From Sporolactobacillus shoreicorticis (GTDB lineage Bacteria > Bacillota > Bacilli > Bacillales > Sporolactobacillaceae): a stretch of 64,000 bases of DNA. The notes beneath the pieces were generated by a model that was not told where the DNA came from, made no database searches, and saw nothing but the letters and a program-made list of their open reading frames with translations. The position numbers were made by a program, and so were the translations under genes. Positions within the stretch are counted from its first letter, which is position 1. The number at the start of each line of letters is the position of its first letter. This document shows positions 61,073-64,000 of this stretch, one piece after another. The stretch lies in contig NZ_JAMXWM010000005.1 in NCBI RefSeq assembly GCF_024125445.1, positions 124,001 through 188,000 on the forward strand. The letters are read 5' to 3'.

Positions 61073-61837
61073 TTAAGAACGTCGGTGTTTTAATACGGCA
61101 AAATAACGAAGCATTATGGATAGGAACAGGTAACTCAGCACAACAAACGAGAGATAATTGATCCAGAATTGATGCAGCTGAATGATGTGCAGGGCACTGA
61201 GTCCTTGCTGGATACCCATGACGATCAGTATGGTCACAGCAAGCATGAAAAACAGCTGAATGTAGCGTTTCAATGTAAATCCCCCTCTCTGCATTTGTTT
61301 TGGAATTTGCGCGCCGATCTTTTTACATGCTTCATATTTGGCAGGCGGCAAAGTATGAACGCCATATGTGTCGGCGCAGACCGCTTCAAAGAGACGATGC
61401 ATCCCTGCGGTGCTGAGCGGCAGGTCCATGGCTTTAAACGTTTGATCGGTGATGCCGCTGAGTCGATTGGTCCATTTTTTCGCCGTACAGCTTGTGATCA
61501 GCACATACCCTTTGCCTTGATAGCTGCCGGGAAGCAGGTCACCTTTTGAAGAATAATGGACCAATTCGGAACGGAGATTGTCCAGAAACAGTTTCATTGA
61601 TCCAGAAACATTGCCCCAATAGGTTGGCGAGGCGAGAACAAGGCATTCGGCTTCGCGTAGGGCTGCGACTAGCTCATCGTCGCCCCCGAATTTGATTTGA
61701 TCTAAAGTATCGGTATTCAGATCGATGCATTGAATGATGCATCCTTGTTCTTTTGCACCTTCCAAGACGGCGGTAAGCATTTGCCGTCAGGCCATCAGGA
61801 TTCACGCGCCGAGTATGCCGATCACGTTAATTGTCAT
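61073..61837 (-). pseudogene. Flavodoxin-like NAD(P)H oxidoreductase with membrane tail, frameshifted at its N-terminus
   Basis: The frame from 61780 to 61073 contains the second half of a flavodoxin/NADPH-FMN-reductase fold (LVLASPTYWGNVSGSMKLFLDNL, LITSCTAKKW) and two C-terminal membrane helices. The phosphate-binding first strand lies upstream in broken form: an ATG at 61837 starts TINVIGILG, and after a frame change the sequence reads NPDGLTAN before joining MLTAVLEGAKEQG. Small indels around 61785-61810 therefore disrupt the FMN site. The N-terminus overlaps the end of the DUF488 gene. It may be inactive, or the indels may be sequencing errors. Confidence 0.6.
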
Positions 61838-62201
61838 GGCGATTCTCCTTGCTTTTAATAAAAACAACCAGCACCAACGCGTGATTGCACGTCGGACTTT
61901 TTGCCGCATAAAGCAGGGTTACCGTCTGAGTGCGGCTCAGTTTTATTAATTTCTCGACACCGTGCTGTTTCTCCTCATCCTCGGATAGTTCCTTTTGATA
62001 AGCTTCTTGAAAACGCGCGAATTTCGCTGGTTCATGGTTGAACCATTTTCGCAGCTCAGGACTTGGTGTGACAGATTTCATCCAGTCATCAAGCCGGGCA
62101 CGTTCCTTTGATATCCCGCGCGGCCACATACGATCGACGAGAATGCGTAAACCGTCGGAATCCTGCACGGGTTCATAAATCTGTTTTATCTGAATGGTCA
62201 A
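61827..62201 (-). CDS. DUF488 family protein
   Basis: The 124-residue protein opens MTIQIKQIYEPVQDSDGLRILVDRMWPRGISKERA, the signature of DUF488. It continues KSVTPSPELRKWFNHEPAKFARFQEAYQKEL and LLYAAKSPTCNHALVL. Function is unknown; the family often sits with redox or haem-related genes. It is third in a minus-strand run of cupin, ferredoxin and DUF488. Confidence 0.85.
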   Translation of the reverse strand: MTIQIKQIYEPVQDSDGLRILVDRMWPRGISKERARLDDWMKSVTPSPELRKWFNHEPAKFARFQEAYQKELSEDEEKQHGVEKLIKLSRTQTVTLLYAAKSPTCNHALVLVVFIKSKENRHDN

Positions 62202-62230
62202 TGTGATGCCTTCTTTTAAATCAATCTTCG

Positions 62231-62530
<300 letters not shown>

Positions 62531-62842
62531 TTAGCATCCGCGCACGATGTCGCCACATGCCGATTTGACCAAGATGACATCGCTGTCTTCTTCAGCTCGT
62601 ACCGAATGAAGCTCCTTTGCATTCAGGTGCACAAGCTTGCCGGGTACAAGATGTTCCGATTGTCCGGATGCTGTGAATATGATTGAACCGCGTACGGGAA
62701 CCACAGTCACTTCTGCGTCACCGCCATGATGTTCGGGAATTTCCTGTCCTTTTTGCAAAGACAAGTGCATGACGGTCTGGCAGTCATCCTGATAAAGACG
62801 TTCCTTAAGTGTTGTTCGATTTTCGCACGTAAACAGTTGCAT
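62531..62842 (-). CDS. Small cupin-domain protein
   Basis: The 103-residue single cupin has the first motif around PEHHGGDAEVTVVPVRGSIIF (His, His, Glu) and the second around LVHLNAKELHSVRAEEDSDV (His). It could bind a metal. DUF488, ferredoxin and the flavodoxin-like gene follow on the same strand. The cluster is divergent from the Crp/Fnr gene across a promoter region with an FNR-like box. Confidence 0.8.
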   Translation of the reverse strand: MQLFTCENRTTLKERLYQDDCQTVMHLSLQKGQEIPEHHGGDAEVTVVPVRGSIIFTASGQSEHLVPGKLVHLNAKELHSVRAEEDSDVILVKSACGDIVRGC

Positions 62843-62909
62843 GAATCATCGCTCCCTAATGTATAAAAAATGAGTGACTATACCTTTGCTTTAATTGAGA
62901 AATTCTATC

Positions 62910-62924
62910 ATCTATACTATAGAT
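62910..62924. promoter_or_regulatory. Palindrome in the cupin/Crp-Fnr promoter region
   Basis: ATCTATA-C-TATAGAT is a perfect 7-1-7 palindrome that includes TATACT/TATAGAT -10-like sequences. It may simply be overlapping promoters. Confidence 0.35.
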
Positions 62925-62941
62925 AAATAGAAAAAGCGAAC

Positions 62942-62956
62942 ATGATTCAGATCAAG
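62942..62956. promoter_or_regulatory. FNR/Crp-family box upstream of the Crp/Fnr gene
   Basis: Read on the minus strand it is TTGAT-CTGA-ATCAT, one base off the FNR consensus and 14/15 identical to the site upstream of hcp. It lies 45 bp from the regulator start and about 100 bp from the cupin start, so it could control both directions. Confidence 0.6.
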
Positions 62957-63000
62957 TTGCTGTAAATACAGAAACGATCTTTAGGAAAGGAGGGGTACAA

Positions 63001-63663
63001 TTGACTGAGTTGAAGGCAACCGGATGGTTTCAAGGGCTTTCCCAAGAAGCAATGAATCAGATCAAAAGCAGCGGAACGTTCAGAACTTTTCAAGAAAAAG
63101 AAATTATTTTTTTACAGGACGATGTACTGACCCACTATTTCTTTGTTGTAAACGGTCTTGTCCGTGCCTTTCATCAGAATAAATTAGGAAAAAAATGGAT
63201 TGTAAGTCTGTTTTCACAAGGAGATTTGTTCCCGCATGTCGGACTCGCAGATCATGCAGCCGTTTATCCCGCCAGTGCAGAAGCATTGGCACCAACGACT
63301 CTTTTTTCGATCAAACAAACCGTCATGCAACAGCTCTTGCACCGATATCCGGTGATTCAGCAGCAGTTTACCGCCTTTTTGGCGATGAAAAGTCAGGAAC
63401 TAATCAATCGATACTCTGATTCGGTTCTAGAACCGGCACTTGTGCAGCTCGTTTCCCTGCTTAAACGATTGGCACAACAGTCGGGTATGCGCGTATCGAA
63501 CGGTTGGGTACTCATCCCGAATCTAATGACTGAGCAGGATATGGCCGCGTATATTGGGGTGGCGCCGGAGACGGTCAGCCGTTTGCTGAATCGTTTGTAT
63601 CGTGAGCGGCGTGCCAAATCTGCCGGTCGGGGTAGAATTTACATTGATCTCGATAAGTGTTGA
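63001..63663 (+). CDS. Crp/Fnr-family transcriptional regulator
   Basis: A TTG start behind AAAGGAGGGG gives 220 residues. An N-terminal cyclic-nucleotide-binding fold (about 5-120, FQEKEIIFLQDDVLTHYFFVVNGLVR) is followed by a long dimer helix and a Crp-type HTH (about 165-220, MTEQDMAAYIGVAPETVSRLLNRLYRERR). The only Cys is the last residue, so it cannot hold an Fnr-type Fe-S cluster. It may bind another ligand, such as haem, a small metabolite or NO. Matching boxes upstream of itself and of hcp suggest a nitrosative or low-oxygen response. Confidence 0.88.
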   Translation: MTELKATGWFQGLSQEAMNQIKSSGTFRTFQEKEIIFLQDDVLTHYFFVVNGLVRAFHQNKLGKKWIVSLFSQGDLFPHVGLADHAAVYPASAEALAPTTLFSIKQTVMQQLLHRYPVIQQQFTAFLAMKSQELINRYSDSVLEPALVQLVSLLKRLAQQSGMRVSNGWVLIPNLMTEQDMAAYIGVAPETVSRLLNRLYRERRAKSAGRGRIYIDLDKC

Positions 63664-63731
63664 GCGCCAAGATGTGTTATCGGCAGAACTTTGCATTCTG
63701 CTCAGTATCCGGAATATGAGTACAGAAGGTG

Positions 63732-64000
63732 ATGCGTGATGTTGAACCATTTTATGGAGAGACCGATGACTCGGACGATTTCATGCTGCTGATTTATGGA
63801 TATTATGATGTGCAGCTCCGGAACATGGCAATGGTCACAATTTCAGAGAACGGACAACTTGATTAAAGGATGGTGCGGAAGATAAATGGACTGTTATCAA
63901 AAGCAGTTCTCTTTATTACGGCTTTATATCTGTTTCTTTTAAAATCAATGAAAAAAGAAATTTAAAAGGATATGAGATCAATTGCAGTTGTGAAGTGGAC
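63732..64000 (+). pseudogene. Partial gene at the right edge, apparently frameshifted
   Basis: An ATG at 63732 opens 44 codons (DVEPFYGETDDSDDFMLLIY, ending SENGQLD) to TAA at 63864. The next frame continues directly as KDGAEDKWTVIKSSSLYYGF to the end of the window without a stop. The two parts read like one protein with a one-base shift near 63862. AGAAGG precedes the ATG at short spacing. No family is recognised, and the rest lies outside the window. Confidence 0.35.

Overview
The window looks like the chromosome of a low-to-moderate GC, spore-forming member of the Bacilli. Evidence includes strong AGGAGG-type ribosome binding sites, many TTG/GTG starts, a YclM-type aspartokinase, a DUF1540 protein, PepX, CcpA-like and sigma-54/PRD control, and a PlcR-type receptor. 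The mix of Bacillus-like and lactic-acid-bacterium-like genes suggests Sporolactobacillaceae (for example Sporolactobacillus), but this is inferred from gene content only. I saw no rRNA, tRNA, CRISPR array, intact insertion sequence or prophage.

Layout. 1-3.4 kb: end of a uroporphyrinogen-decarboxylase-like gene, a decayed hydrolase, a YagU-like protein and a GPH-type sugar transporter. 3.6-10.6 kb: a galactitol-family PTS operon with a galactonate-dehydratase-like enzyme and a KDPG-type aldolase, behind a clear sigma-54 promoter and next to a LevR-like activator. 10.6-15.4 kb: membrane and secreted proteins, two of them interrupted, with an NmrA-type reductase between. 15.4-20.5 kb: hydroxylamine reductase, an SDR, and a FabF paralogue divergent from an MmyB-type regulator. 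20.6-22.7 kb: a YobV/YobU-like regulator and effector-binding cluster. 22.7-29.2 kb: a DeoR regulator divergent from an ABC importer operon that also encodes two phosphoesterases. 29.5-37.7 kb: PepX, a small kinase, a DJ-1 protein, an ABC-F protein behind an apparent attenuation leader, and an unusual FtsH-like protease. 38-47 kb: aminotransferase, aspartokinase, a decayed ECF sigma/anti-sigma pair, a DHA2 efflux pump, and a MocR regulator with a Nim-like flavoprotein. 47-55 kb: hydrolases, a HAD phosphatase, a ZIP transporter, an NlpC/P60-LysM enzyme and repeats. 55-58.4 kb: a PlcR/PapR-like peptide signalling locus with a secreted sedolisin. 58.5-64 kb: a LysR regulator divergent from an ACT-MFS fusion, and a redox cluster under a Crp/Fnr regulator.

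The most interesting system is at 55.9-58.3 kb. A 296-residue XRE/TPR receptor lies beside a 40-residue secreted pre-peptide, too short to be found by length-limited ORF calling, that contains SDLPFE, the core of the Bacillus cereus PapR signal. A near-perfect PlcR box sits between the peptide gene and a divergent sedolisin protease gene. Other notable points are the ACT-MFS fusion; the ABC-F leader, with a three-codon uORF and mutually exclusive anti-antiterminator, antiterminator and terminator stems; the sigma-54 PTS operon; and two almost identical FNR-like boxes that link hcp to the Crp/Fnr gene 46 kb away.

At least eight genes are broken by frameshifts or in-frame stops, and there are two TnpB relics and one UroD relic, so accessory genes here are decaying. 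Some of the frameshifts could be sequencing errors.
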